The notes under the pieces: generated by a model
What the model was told of the DNA's origin: nothing
What the model saw: the letters and a program-made list of their open reading frames with translations, nothing else
Database searches by the model: none
Assembly (NCBI RefSeq): GCF_000340215.1
Contig: NW_006921537.1
Coordinates: 248,001 to 312,000 of the forward strand
Direction: 5' to 3'
Origin: Pseudocercospora fijiensis CIRAD86
Lineage: Eukaryota; Ascomycota; Dothideomycetes; Mycosphaerellales; Mycosphaerellaceae
Length of the DNA: 64,000 nucleotides
Position numbers and translations under genes: made by a program
Shown here: positions 12,524 to 24,032 of the stretch, piece after piece
Layout: each line of letters starts with the position of its first letter
Position numbering within the stretch: position 1 is the stretch's first letter

Positions 12524-13315
12524 TCACTTGGCAACATCGATATCCATGTCATGGCCCCCGTTCGGGATGTTGACTTGATCGACACCGCTATCGGCAGCCG
12601 AGCTGTAATGCGCATGCAAAAGTTCTGGCGAACGGCCGACAGATGGCGACGAGCGTGGCAGGTCATCGAAGACCAAGTCAGCATCGTCGGGACCTTTGGT
12701 GCGCCTTCTCAGCCTGCGCTTGGTGGACTCTCGATCCTGATCAGGCATGGCGTCGAAGTCAGTGACCTCGGTCTCGCTCTTGACGCTCTGGCTGTGCGAT
12801 CTTTTGAAGAGTCGTGAATCTGCTCGCTTCTCTCGGGTCCTCCGTTGCCGAAGCCTTTCAAAGACGGCATCTCGATCGTCCCCAAAGCGGACTTGCGACA
12901 TTTTCCGGGTCAAATTTTCTGCTTCGGTGTCATGGTCGTCTGCAGAGGCAGTATGCTGGTCGTCGTATAGACTGTCGCCATCACTGCTGTCGATTTCCTC
13001 GACTTCGTCTGGGTTGACGACATCCAAGTCTCCCATGTAGCCTGCATCGCCTTCGGCCAACTCCTCGACTCTGATGCTGTCGGTCGCAATGCGCTTGTTG
13101 GGCTTCTTGCCCGGACTGACGGTTTCGGTGGGGTGCAGCGAGCCTGCGTTGGAAGCAGGCGAGTCGCTCCTCTCCAGGCGACTGCGACTGCGCTTGCTCG
13201 ATTTACGTGGACGCGGAAGCGAGAGGGTGTATGGAGGGGTGTGGGGATGGCCTGATAAGCTGTTCTCTGAAGTGAATCCCGAGGTGGAGTACAATGTCTC
13301 CAGCATGCCTGCCAT
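12524..13315 (-). CDS. Unknown low-complexity basic/acidic protein
   Basis: A single exon encodes 263 residues. I do not recognise a domain. The N-terminal part has proline, serine and basic clusters (RKSSKRSRSRLERS) that could act as a nuclear localisation signal. An acidic middle (DEVEEIDSSDGDS) is followed by charged, probably helical segments (FERLRQRRTREKR and STKRRLRRRTKG), and the end again is serine-rich. Composition is like an intrinsically disordered nuclear regulator. The frame is clean and codon use resembles neighbours, so it is probably a real gene, but no function can be assigned. The start chosen is the first ATG (MAGMLETL); M4 is an alternative. Confidence 0.7.
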   Translation of the reverse strand: MAGMLETLYSTSGFTSENSLSGHPHTPPYTLSLPRPRKSSKRSRSRLERSDSPASNAGSLHPTETVSPGKKPNKRIATDSIRVEELAEGDAGYMGDLDVVNPDEVEEIDSSDGDSLYDDQHTASADDHDTEAENLTRKMSQVRFGDDRDAVFERLRQRRTREKRADSRLFKRSHSQSVKSETEVTDFDAMPDQDRESTKRRLRRRTKGPDDADLVFDDLPRSSPSVGRSPELLHAHYSSAADSGVDQVNIPNGGHDMDIDVAK

Positions 13316-14633
13316 AGCGGTTTTGCGGCGTGCTTGCCTCGGAGGTGTAGTGTCTATATTTATCGGTATAATTTTATGTATGCCCTTCTATGCGATGAGA
13401 TGACGAAATCTTTCTTTCAGCGCGCGATCGGGGGCCCCACGTCGGCCAGTCTGTGATGCCTCTTGACAATGTAATTGAGTCGCTGGTATGGAGGCAAGCG
13501 CATCTTCGGAGGTGTTGGAAGGAGGTGTTGGTGGGTGAGTGTGGGAGAGTAGTGAGGAAGGGAAGGGGGAGGTCGTCTTATCTGACACCCGGACGTTTCG
13601 TGTTGCGTTGCAAAGCGGGATAGAGTGCGGTGCTGTGAGCGAGCGTGCGTGCGCTGTCAAAGCCGGCGAGCGGCGAACTGTACGACTAATCAACGGGTGT
13701 CCTGCCAGGCTGACACTGCTCGTTCTACTCGACGCACACGCACACGGCGAACAATAATTCGCGGAGGCCTTGCTTGGGCAGCAGGATGCGCTGTGCTGTG
13801 GCTCGGGCTAAGGGTAGGGAAGTCCCCAGCACTCGACACAGCTTACAGCTTACAGCTTACAGCTTACAGCTTACAGCTTTTCGCTGTCCGATGGGCAAAA
13901 CGTGCCGCTCGCCGCCAGTAATTGGAGGGGATACGTTCTGTGTGCCTGCCAACTGCCGGCGGCGTGGTTCAACGACACTGCGGCGGCACGCTACTCCGCT
14001 GCAGCTGCTGGGTGGGTGAGTAGTCGTGCAGTATGCCTGACAGTACCGGCGAAAAAATAGAATAGCAGCTGTGTGTGTGTGACTGCGAGAACGGCTTCGG
14101 CTTCGTGCTGGTCGGAAAACTTCGGTCCAAGTCAGCGTCCATCGCTCGCTATGCAGTGCGAGCGGCTACTTCCACTCCGCTTCTGCCGTGCGCTCGTATG
14201 TATAGCCTGCCATACTGTGTCGACGGCGTGTCACCACAGAGCGCAAGCGCATACCGACAGACACAGTAGTGAGCACAGGCAAGTGACGTTGTGCCTCGCC
14301 GTGGAGATCAAATGACGGCATCAAGTAGAAAAGAGAAAAGAGAATCTGCACGCGTGTCGGCGCTGTCTCCGCCCATTGATTCAGCGTCAATCAATGTCGC
14401 CGTCAATGTTCATGGTCCCTGGAACTGCTGTTTCTTGGCACCAAGTGCTTCCAGCTGTTCAACACGCCCGACATTGACCACCCACCCAGCGCTACTCACC
14501 ACCACAACTCTAGGCGACAGCGACTTTAGAGAAGTCCAGGAAGCTCACTCGAATCTCACTGTCGCCGACTTCACAACAGCTCCTGGTCAATCCGCATATG
14601 CCTGGAGCTGAGGCTCCCTCCACTCCCTGAAAT
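13316..14633. other. Divergent promoter region between the unknown gene and alpha-COP
   Basis: This 1.3-kb region lies upstream of two divergent genes. It contains the 7-bp tandem repeat at 13839-13880 and a TGTGTGTGTG run near 14070. Short frames on both strands lack coding signal. Confidence 0.6.
13839..13880. repeat. Tandem repeat, six 7-bp units
   Basis: Five perfect copies of CAGCTTA and one CAGCTTT lie head to tail (42 bp) in the region between two divergent genes. Copy number could vary between strains. Confidence 0.95.
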
Positions 14634-17600
14634 ATGCCTTCCTCCACCACCATGCTCACCAAATTCGAGTCCAAATCGTCGCGCGCAAAGGGCATCGCCT
14701 TCCACCCGAAACGACCATGGATCTTGGTGTCACTCCATTCCTCGACGATCCAGCTATGGGACTACCGAATGGGCACGCTGATAGACCGCTTTGAAGAGCA
14801 CGATGGGCCTGTGAGAGGCATTGACTTCCACAAAACACAACCTCTATTTGTTTCTGGGGGTGATGACTACAAGATCAAGGTCTGGTCATATCAGACGAGA
14901 AGATGTCTCTTCACGCTGAATGGCCATCTGGACTATGTCCGTACGGTCTTCTTCCACCACGAGCTCCCCTGGATCATCTCCAGTTCCGACGATCAGACCA
15001 TTCGCATATGGAATTGGCAGAACAGATCCTTGAGTAAGTGAGACAGTCATTCGAACCTGAATAAACTGCTAAGTAACGCAATTTGTAGTCTGCACAATGA
15101 CGGGCCACAACCACTACACCATGTGCGCCCAGTTCCACCCGAAAGAAGATCTCGTAGTGTCAGCTTCACTGGACCAGTCAGTAAGAGTTTGGGATATCTC
15201 AGGCCTGCGAAAGAAGCACTCCGCGCCCACTTCCATGTCATTTGAGGACCAGATAGCAAGAGCGAACCAGAGTCAGGCGGACATGTTTGGTAACACCGAC
15301 GCAGTGGTCAAGTTCGTGCTTGAGGGCCACGATCGAGGCGTCAACTGGGTCGCGTTCCACCCGACTCTCCCATTGATCGTCTCGGCTGGAGATGACAGGC
15401 TTGTGAAGCTTTGGCGAATGAGCGAGACCAAGGCATGGGAAGTCGACACCTGCCGAGGTCACTTCCAGAATGCTTCAGCGTGCCTCTTCCACCCACATCA
15501 AGATCTCATACTCTCCGTGGGTGAGGACAAGACAATCCGAGTATGGGACCTCAACCGAAGAACGACTGTTCAATCCTTCAAGCGCGAGAATGACCGCTTC
15601 TGGGTCATCGCAGCACATCCCGAGATCAACCTCTTCGCAGCGGGACACGACAATGGTGTTATGGTTTTCAAGCTGGAACGCGAGCGACCTGCCTCGGCCG
15701 TCTACCAAAACAATCTCTTCTTCATCACCAAGGACAAGCACGTGCGGTCTTACGACTTCACCAAGAACGTGGAGAGCCCTTCGATGCTTTCACTGAAGAA
15801 GCTTGGCAGCGCATGGATCCCGCCAAGAACTCTGTCCTACAATCCAGCCGAGCGATCTGTGCTGGTCACTACACCTGCAGACAGCGGCATTTACGAGCTT
15901 ATGAGCCTCCCACGAGATGCTTCTGGGGCTGTTGAGCCAACCAGCACTCACCGTGGCACAGGTAATTCGGCTGTCTTTGTTGCGCGGAATAGATTCGCAG
16001 TCTTCACCTCCGCGAACCAGCAGATCGATATCAAGGACCTCCAAAATGCGACTACCAAGACGATTAAGCCCCCTGCTGGTACCACTGATATGGTTTTTGG
16101 TGGGACTGGATGTCTCCTGCTCATCGCTCCAACCCACGTCTACCTGTATGACATTCAGCAAAAGAAGCAGCTTGCTGAGCTCGCAGTCGCCGGCGTGAAG
16201 TATGTGGTCTGGTCTGGAGATGGCTTGTATGCCGCGCTTCTCAGCAAGCACAACGTCACCATCGTCAACAAATCCCTGGAACAGATCAGCACTCTGCATG
16301 AGACTATTCGCATCAAGAGCGCCGCGTGGGATGACGCCGGTGTGCTGCTCTACTCAACTCTCAACCACGTCAAGTATGCTCTAATGAACGGAGACAATGG
16401 GATCGTACGCACTCTGGAGCACGTCGTGTACCTTGTCCGCGTCAAGGGCCGAAGTGTTTACTGCTTAGACCGTGCCGCCAAGCCCAAGGTCCTGACAATC
16501 GATCCAACCGAGTACCGATTCAAGCTTGCTCTCGTCAAGCGCCACTACGACGAAATGCTCAACATCATCAAAACTTCTAGCTTGGTCGGTCAAAGCATCA
16601 TCTCGTATCTGCAGAAGAAGGGTTACCCCGAAATCGCTCTCCAGTTCGTCCAGGATCCTCAAACGCGCTTCGAACTTGCCATCGAATGCGGCAACCTTGA
16701 TGTGGCAGTTGAGATGGCCAAGCAGCTTGACCGACCCAAGCTCTGGCAGAGGCTCAGCACTGAAGCGTTGGCACACGGCAACCATCAGGTCGTAGAGATG
16801 ACCTATCAGAAGCTTCGCAATTTCGACAAGCTCTCCTTTCTTTACCTCACCACTGGTGACCAGGAGAAGCTCAACCGCATGGCGAAGATCGCGGAGCACA
16901 GAGGCGATCAGACAAGTCGATTCCAAAACTCCATCTACCTTGGCGATGTACAGAGCCGGATAGAAATGCTCAAGGAAGTGGACCAATACCCTCTGGCCTA
17001 CCTGACTGCCAAGTCGCATGGTCTTGATGACGAGTGTCAGGCCATCTTGGAAGCTAGTGGGTTGAGTGAAGAGGACATCAAGCTTCCCACCCTCGGACAA
17101 CCGAAGCCTGCACCCAAGGCCGTTGCGCCCACATTCAAGAGCAATTGGCCAGTAAGATCGACTGGTGTCAGCTCCTTCGAGAAGGCTCTCAATGCTGAAG
17201 ACGGTGAAGTTACCGCTGACGCCAATGGCTACGCTGAGGAGGATCTCCTCGCAGAAGAAACCGCTGCTGCTGTCAACGGCGGTCTGGGCGATGCTGGCGA
17301 TGACGAAGATGCTGCAGACGGTTGGGACATGGGTGACGAATCGATCCCAGAAGTTGAAGAGGATTTCGTCAACGTCGAAAGCGCAGATGCTGGTGCTGGT
17401 AGCAGCGAAGCAGATCTCTGGGCGAGGAACTCACCTCTTGCGGCAGATCACGCAGCAGCGGGCAGCTTCGATACCGCTATGAACCTGCTCAATCGTCAAG
17501 TCGGCGCTGTCAACTTCAAGCCACTTGAGTCTCGGTTCATGGAGATATACCAGGCAACACGGACCTACCTGCCTGCCAACTCTGGCATGCCACCTCTGGT

Positions 17601-18403
17601 GAACTATGTTCGCCGCACACTAAATGACACCGACTCACGCAAGATTCTGCCACTGATCACACGGGATGTTGAGTCAGTGCTTGCTGAAGAGATCAGAAAG
17701 GGCAAGGAATCGATGCAGAGCAACAAGCTTGACGAAGGTGTCGTCTTCTTCAAAAAGGCACTTCTGCTCCTCATGGTCAACGCTGTTTCGTCGCAGAGCC
17801 AGGCTCAAGAAGCGCTAGCAGCAGTGCAACAGGCCGCACAGTATGTGCTAGCCATGTCCATTGAGACCGAGCGCCGAAAGGTCGCGGGTGCCTCGACCGA
17901 CATTAGCAGTCTTGACGATGCCGCCAAGAAGCGGTGCTTGGAGCTTTCGGCCTACTTTACCGTGCCTGAGATGGAGCCCAAACACCAGACCCTCGCATTG
18001 TTTTCGGCCATGAATTTCGCGAACAAGAACAAGCAGCTCGGAAGCGTGTTGAACTTTGCGAATGCGCTGATCGAGCGCGGCACGAACGCCAAGTTCAAGG
18101 AGACCGTAAGTGTTCTCGTCGCAAATCGGCGAAGAGTAGATGACTAACAATTTTCTACAGGCAAAGAAGATGAAGGCCATCGCAGAACGCTCGCCCACCG
18201 ACGCCATCGAGATCGAATACGACACATTCAGCGAATTCGACATTTGCGCCGCATCATATACACCCATCCACGCTGGCGAGGCAAGCACAAGCTGTCCTTT
18301 CGATGGCAGCAAATATCAACCGCAGTATAAGGGCACGGTGTGCAAGATCTGCGAAGTTTCTGCTATTGGTGCGCCCAGCAGTGGTCTGCGGTTGACGGTG
18401 TAA
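14634..18403 (+). CDS. COP1: Coatomer subunit alpha (alpha-COP)
   Basis: The exons are 14634-15033, 15089-18105 and 18161-18403, with two 55-bp introns (GTAAGT..TAG and GTAAGT..CAG, the second with a CTAAC branch site). The product is 1219 residues, the usual length of alpha-COP. It scaffolds the COPI coat on Golgi vesicles that return cargo to the ER. The N-terminal WD40 propeller (about residues 1-320) has repeated WD/IW endings and begins with the family block [14 protein letters not shown]. An alpha-solenoid follows, then an acidic linker near 850-920. The C-terminal zinc-binding-like domain has paired cysteines (CPFDG and CKIC) and binds epsilon-COP in the family. The second ATG at 14652 is an alternative start that matches animal homologues. 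Confidence 0.97.
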
Positions 18404-19055
18404 ACGGACGGATTGATGTGAGCGTGGAAGGGAAGGGAAGCTTGGTGTCAGGAATATGCTGGCTGCTCAGATGCAATAAGCGAGGGATAAAAGCTGGGCG
18501 TCTAGAGAACAGCACGTCTTTTGAAATCCTACCTAGCGAGCATCTATGAATTGAAATGGAAGGCATGAGTAAACAGTAAGTATCCGTCCGGCTTCTGTCG
18601 TTGCTGCTGTCAATTCGCTACCCATCACCATGCGCTTTGCTTGTGCGCTGAATTCCCGCCACGCTCGTTGCTGCAACAGACTACAATGCTCGTCCATCGA
18701 CCTTACCAAGCTCTCGCCTCCCTTCCTACATCTTCTTCGTTCACGGTAGCGCTCGACAAATTTTAATATATAAACAACTTTGCGTAGGAAGAATTTGCAA
18801 ATTTCGTAGACGTGGTGGACTGATGCAGCGCTACATGTAAGATCCTCATTATGTATGATTCAGTGATATATAAATAAAGCCGTATTAGAATTTTGATTTT
18901 TCCAGCTCTTTCTACCGTGTGCCCGTGCGAGAAGGCCCCTTCATACAAGCAAGCAAGGGATTCCACGATTACGAAAGACGAACCCAAGGGTATATATACC
19001 TCCCAAACGCCCGCATGCATCAATGCCTCCTCGTCCTCCTCCTCACAAAAGCCAC
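18404..19055. other. Convergent intergenic region
   Basis: This is 3' space between alpha-COP and BUB1, AT-rich around 18760-18900. No gene is supported. Confidence 0.6.
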
Positions 19056-22000
19056 CTAAGCCTTCCCCCCACCCGCACCCCCCTTCCTCTTCCTCTCTCT
19101 GATCGCCCCCTCCATCCTCAAAATCATCCCCTTAAGTCCCACCCCCCTCTCACAATTCTCTTCCAACCAACCCTCCATCCTCTCACGACAAGACTTTAAA
19201 GAATTACAAATCGGCATCGTACCCACCCCCTCCTCCTGGGCGACAGGATTCAACAACACAGAAAAAAGCTCCGCCCAAATCTCCGTCTGCCAATACCGTT
19301 TCAACGCCTCACGAATCCGATAACATTTCCTCGCACCACCCAACGACGACGACCCATCCTTCTTCTCCGCCGCCAAAACCTCCATATACCTCCCAAAAAG
19401 CAGCGAATGCACAATCCCCGCCAAACCGAAGTAATCAATCTGATAAGTCCAAGGCCTCAACTCCCGCATTTCGGGACAATCGGCCTCCGAAGTTTTCCAG
19501 TCGGCGATGAAACCTACATCCGGAACGAAATTCTTCATATCGATGCCGCGGCCGAAATCGATGAGGGTGATGCCTTTGCTGGACCAGCCGTGGGCGCCCG
19601 AGGGGAAGTAGGTTGCGTTCCAGTCGGTTTCGAGGGAGGGGTCGTCGAAGCGGATGAGGATGTTGTCGGCTTTGAGGTCGCCGTGGATCAGGGAGTTGGA
19701 ATGTAGGGCTTCGGTGACGCGGAGGAGTTCGATGGTGAAGAACATGGCGAGCATTTCGTCCATGCCGCCGCCGTTGCCTGAGTCGAGGCGCGCGATGTTG
19801 ACGAGGTCGAGGAGCGTGCCTTGGTCGCGGAATTCTTCGACTAGGAAGCATTCGTCGCGGAAGAGATGCATTTCGTGGGCGCGGACGATGGATTCTGCGG
19901 CGCGGGAAACGCCGAGACGGTGGTGTGTGGCGCGTAGCATGTAGAATTCCCAAGTCGAAGGCGGGTCTTCCATCTTGATGGCTTCGAGCGGTTTGCGGTG
20001 GGTCGCTTTTCCGAGCTTCGATGCGGGGGGTGCATTTTCATCGAGGAGTAGAAGTTCTTCTTCATGCGAGACTGTCGCGGAACTGTTCTCGATCAAGTAC
20101 ACAGGAGCGAAAGTACCGGCTCCGAGCTCTCGTTTGACCGTGTAGCAGCCTTGTGCGTGAGGGAGCTCGATTATGGGAGGGATGGAGACAAGCTTCTCCT
20201 GACTCTGACTCTGGCTGGTTTTCAGCTTCGCCTGCGACTTGATCCACTTCTTGATCTCGGTCGTCTTTTCCAAAGAGATGTCGAGATCTTCGTAGTAGCC
20301 TTCNNNNNNNNNNNNNNNNNNNNNNNNNNNNNNNNNNNNNNNNNNNNNNNNNNNNNNNNNNNNNNNNNNNNNNNNNNNNNNNNNNNNNNNNNNNNNNNNN
20401 NNNNNNNNNNNNNNNNNNNNNNNNNNNNAGATATAGGATCCCTTCCTTAGCAGACCGTCTCCGCTGCGACCGGTACGTCAACCATTGCGTCCATCTGCGA
20501 TTTGGCCGTACCTTGGCCAAGCTTCAGCATCCCTTTCGTGCTCTTGGTTCGGATCGGTGGCAGATCGGACGTAATGTCGTCGAAAGGACTGCTCAATAGC
20601 TCGTCATCCTCGTCGAAGTCCTCAGGCATGCCATTCTTCCTGCTAGGAGTCTTCGCGCCAAAGAAGTCCTTTTCTGAACGTTGGGTGGCGCCACCGAGTG
20701 ACGATTCTGTCTGTTCTGCGATGGGAGTCATGAATGGGAGGCGATGGTTGGGGATTATGTGCATATCGCGCATATGCACCAGAGGAGGCTCATAGTCTTC
20801 TGGTTGCAATGGCACATATTCTGTTCGCGGGTTCTCGTCAACCGGCGTAGAGACGTCTTCGTTCTCATCAGTAGGCTGATCTGAGAAACCTTCTCGAGTA
20901 GTAGTCTGAGCTGATGTCGTCCCACTTTCGGTATCGTCTTTGGGCACATGTTTACTTGAGGTAAAGTCTGACCATGCGGAGGCGTCCGTCCGATCTGCTT
21001 CTGCCTCACTTTGCTCGGCAACTAGAAGCTCTGCTCTAGTCTCGTCCCCATACTCACTTGCAGCCGCTGAAAGCTTGCCGGTAGCAGTACTCTCACCGTC
21101 AGTAGTGTAATCGTCCTCCTCTTCAGAGCTCTCGTCAGATGATTGGTCTTCCTGTGTCTGCTGTGCTTGAAGTGGCTGATTGAAAATGCCATAAATCTCT
21201 TCCATGGCTTCCTTGGTGGCGATGGTCATGGTTGGCTCAGGCGCGACAGACTTGCGACGCTTCGGCTTGGATTGAGGCGAGTCCATGTTGAGTTTGATTG
21301 TCTGAGTCTCGTTCTTGATGTGCTTCTCCTTCATCACTTTGATCTTGCGAGTACGATTTTGTCGTTCTTCCCGCCGCAGCTTCTTCGCCAAGTCAATCTC
21401 CTGCTTGGATGGTGGCGTATTCTCGTCATTCTCGTCGTTGAGTGAGAGAGTCTTGACTGAGGTTTCGATGGAAATCTTCTCCTCGCGTCCTTTTCGTGGC
21501 TGTGGTGCAAGTATCGACTCGGCGTCTTCGAAAATCTTGAAGCCGCGGTCCTTAGGTTTCGTTACTTGCGGTGATCCATTTGAAATCATGTCTTCTGGAT
21601 TCTCTTGCACCTCAGGTTGTTTAGGGGTGTCCAAATGGATGGAGAATGAATCATTTGTGGTCAGCATTTCTTTCTTCTCTTCCACAACTTCCTTCGCGCC
21701 CTTATTGAGCCAGCCTCGATTCCGTGCTCTCAGCTCTTCGAAGCAGTATTCGACGGAAAGGTTCCCAGGCACAGGATAGAGGGCCTCCAAATTCACATAG
21801 ACACACTCCATTATACCAGTCTTGTCATTAAAGACGCATTGCTCGCCATGATTACTACTCGATGACTGGGAGGTAAGGTGACGCGGCATTCTTTGATTTG
21901 ACTGCATACATTCGATATTTAGTCCTGCATCCGTAAATATGTGGTTATCGAGAGGAGAGTGGAAGTGTGCTTACCTGGTCCTTGAAAATCATCATCTTCT

Positions 22001-22916
22001 GCATTCCTCCATTTGTCTTGCCAGTCTTCAATGTCTCACCAGCCCACGGCTTAGCTTCTCGCGTGTTCTCCTTTTTGCGATCTGCCAAAGTTCCTATACT
22101 ATCCCAACCTTTCGAGCTGCTACCTGATGCAGGTCTCGATTCCTCGCCGTCATCTGTGAAGATGGCCATCTTCGAGCTCTTCGGTTTCTTCGTTCCTGTG
22201 GGTTGCGCCTGCTGAGCTGGGGAGGAGGATTCGGAGAATGGATCAAGTTTGGCTGCCAATGCTGGTCGTGCCACTGGTAGAGCTGGACTTGAGGGCTCCG
22301 CGGCATCTTGTGGTCGCGCGTCTTTCCTGCGCTCGAACTCGCCGAACTTGCGCATCAGGCGCTCGGTCGGGCGTGCTTCCTTCTCAATGCCAAGCTTGTA
22401 TATCTCTTCTGCTTGATTCCACCTTCCGGCATTCTCCAGCCATGCCGCGAATTCTTCGTAGTAGAGCGCGAGGTTCTCGCCGATTCCGTGTCGCGCGAGA
22501 AACACGAAAACTTCGCGCGGCGCATCGTGGAAGAGGCGAATGTAGTGAAGCCACAGTTTCAGATATCGCGGGTCGTTCTTGTATTCTTTTGATGACTGGA
22601 AGGTCTTTGTGGCGCGCTCGAGCAGAGGCAGTAAACGCGACTGTGGTGTTGCTTGCGCGGAAGGGTATGTGTCCAGAGTCCATTTCACGTATCGGCCGTA
22701 CACATCGAGAGGGTCGTCGGCTTCGTCAATATTGGCGAGTTCTCTTTCGAACTCTGCTCTTCTCTCTGAGTGTTGGTCGTTGGGTGATGGATTCGCGCCC
22801 AGCAGTGGAGGCGAGTAGAGTTGTGCGAGGGCCTTTGCGGAGCGTCCCGAGGGGAGGGCCTGGATGTTCTCCTTCTGAGCCTCGATCACGTTGAAATCGA
22901 TCAAGTCGTCGGCCAT
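19056..22916 (-). CDS. BUB1: Spindle checkpoint kinase of the Mad3/Bub1 family, interrupted by an assembly gap
   Basis: Exon 1 is 22916-21975 and exon 2 starts at 21901 after a 73-bp intron. The frame runs to the N gap (20304-20428) and resumes beyond it, ending at 19056. The N-terminal TPR-like Mad3/Bub1 homology region holds a KEN box at residues 15-17, and a second KEN is at 282-284. Exon 2 opens with a conserved block (VYVNLEALYPVPG, then FEELRARNRGW), followed by a disordered charged region. The C-terminal kinase has a glycine loop (ELGAGTFAPVYL), AIK lysine, HGDLKADN catalytic loop and DFG, so it looks active. In the family it acts at kinetochores to delay anaphase. Just before the gap the exon 2 frame meets TAA at 20447-20449, so an intron or a sequence error lies at or near the gap. 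The start MADDLIDF was chosen over an upstream in-frame ATG at 22979. Confidence 0.92.
20304..20428. other. Assembly gap (125 Ns)
   Basis: A run of N lies inside BUB1 between the disordered middle and the kinase domain. The missing sequence prevents a complete gene model. Confidence 1.
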
Positions 22917-23348
22917 TTCCGTCGAAATGCCCTGCTTTGTTAGTAGTGCCGTGGATGTCGTGATGAACGAGACGCGCAAAGTTGAGGATCAACGTCTGCG
23001 ATTGCCCGGAACGCGGCAACAAACAAGCTTCTCGCCTGTTGGGAGGGGCAACGCGCGGACAATGAATTAGCCTGCACGCATCTCTCGGAAGACATTTGGT
23101 GGTCAATATGCATCTACTCGGCCCAGACAACTTGCCAAGCAGTTCAGCAAAAGATTGTTCTTGGACATATGGGAGGGGCTACAGAATCTGTTTCAATAGG
23201 CAGACAAGCCCACTACTCCCATTCAGGTCGTGAACGCAGGTCTGGATCATAGGCCTGTCGACATATCCAAGTTTGAAGCCCTCAAAGTAGAGCTGTAAGA
23301 AGCCATCATTGAATCTCCCAGGCCCTTCAGGGATGATGCGACACCCCT
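22917..23348. other. Intergenic: BUB1 upstream and 3' side of the secreted-protein gene
   Basis: No separate gene is supported. A minus-strand frame of 101 codons (23179-23484) overlaps exon 2 of the secreted-protein gene in another frame and is treated as a shadow. Confidence 0.55.
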
Positions 23349-24032
23349 TCACAACGCAAATGCCACTATCGGCACCGCTGCCATCGCCGCCACCCCAGAT
23401 CCAAGTCTTGTCGCAGGAAAAGCACCAGCGGTCGATCTCGTCCAGCTTGCGGATATTGTAGTAGCTGTGCCCGACTCCGTCCAAGTAATATCTTCCGTCG
23501 TGAGCGAAGGTGACGAGGACACCGGCGTGCTGGCGGATCTAGCAATCGCAGACGTGGTCGCTTCGGCGGTCAATTCAGGGACAGACCGGACATAGCCATC
23601 GGAAACAGTATAGAGGCCTGAAATGGCATTTCCTGATCCACCAGCGTCGTTGTGATAGTCGCCTGGTACGGCAAGTCAGTCAGACGAACGAGGGGACATC
23701 GCGACGCACAAGATTCTCTCACCATTCGAGACATCCATGCATAGAAGAGAGTCGTCAATGAACAAGAAACATGTCTCGTTGTCTCCACACTGAAGAACGG
23801 TGGACTGTCTCTTCGTCTTCGCCGTCATTATTCCGGGCGTCTCTCCGACACAATCTTGTGCATTGCACTGTCCTCGAGCTTCGAGTTCGTCGTAGGTAGC
23901 ATCGCTAGTGTCGTCTTCTCCCAATACCCCAGAGTTATGAGGCCAGTCATAAGCGACATCATGCGTGCAGCTCGATGCCGCGACGAAGGAGATGCCCGAT
24001 GCTAGAATGATGTAGGTCGTGGAGAACTTCAT
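23349..24032 (-). CDS. GPI-anchored secreted protein, cysteine-rich
   Basis: The exons are 24032-23723 and 23662-23349 around a 60-bp GTGAGA..CAG intron; the spliced frame is continuous and gives 207 residues. A signal peptide (about residues 1-19) is followed by an ectodomain with six cysteines, all encoded by exon 1. A DYHNDAGGSGN motif across the exon junction resembles a block I recall from fungal secreted proteins. A Ser/Thr-rich stretch then leads to a hydrophobic C-terminus (VAAMAAVPIVAFAL), the pattern of a GPI-anchor signal. It is probably displayed on the plasma membrane or cell wall; the function is unknown. Splicing is needed to reach the GPI signal, which supports this frame. Confidence 0.8.

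Noticed and set aside
23179..23484. 101-codon minus-strand frame overlapping the secreted-protein gene
   Set aside because: The spliced GPI-protein frame explains the region better: phases match and it ends in a GPI signal.
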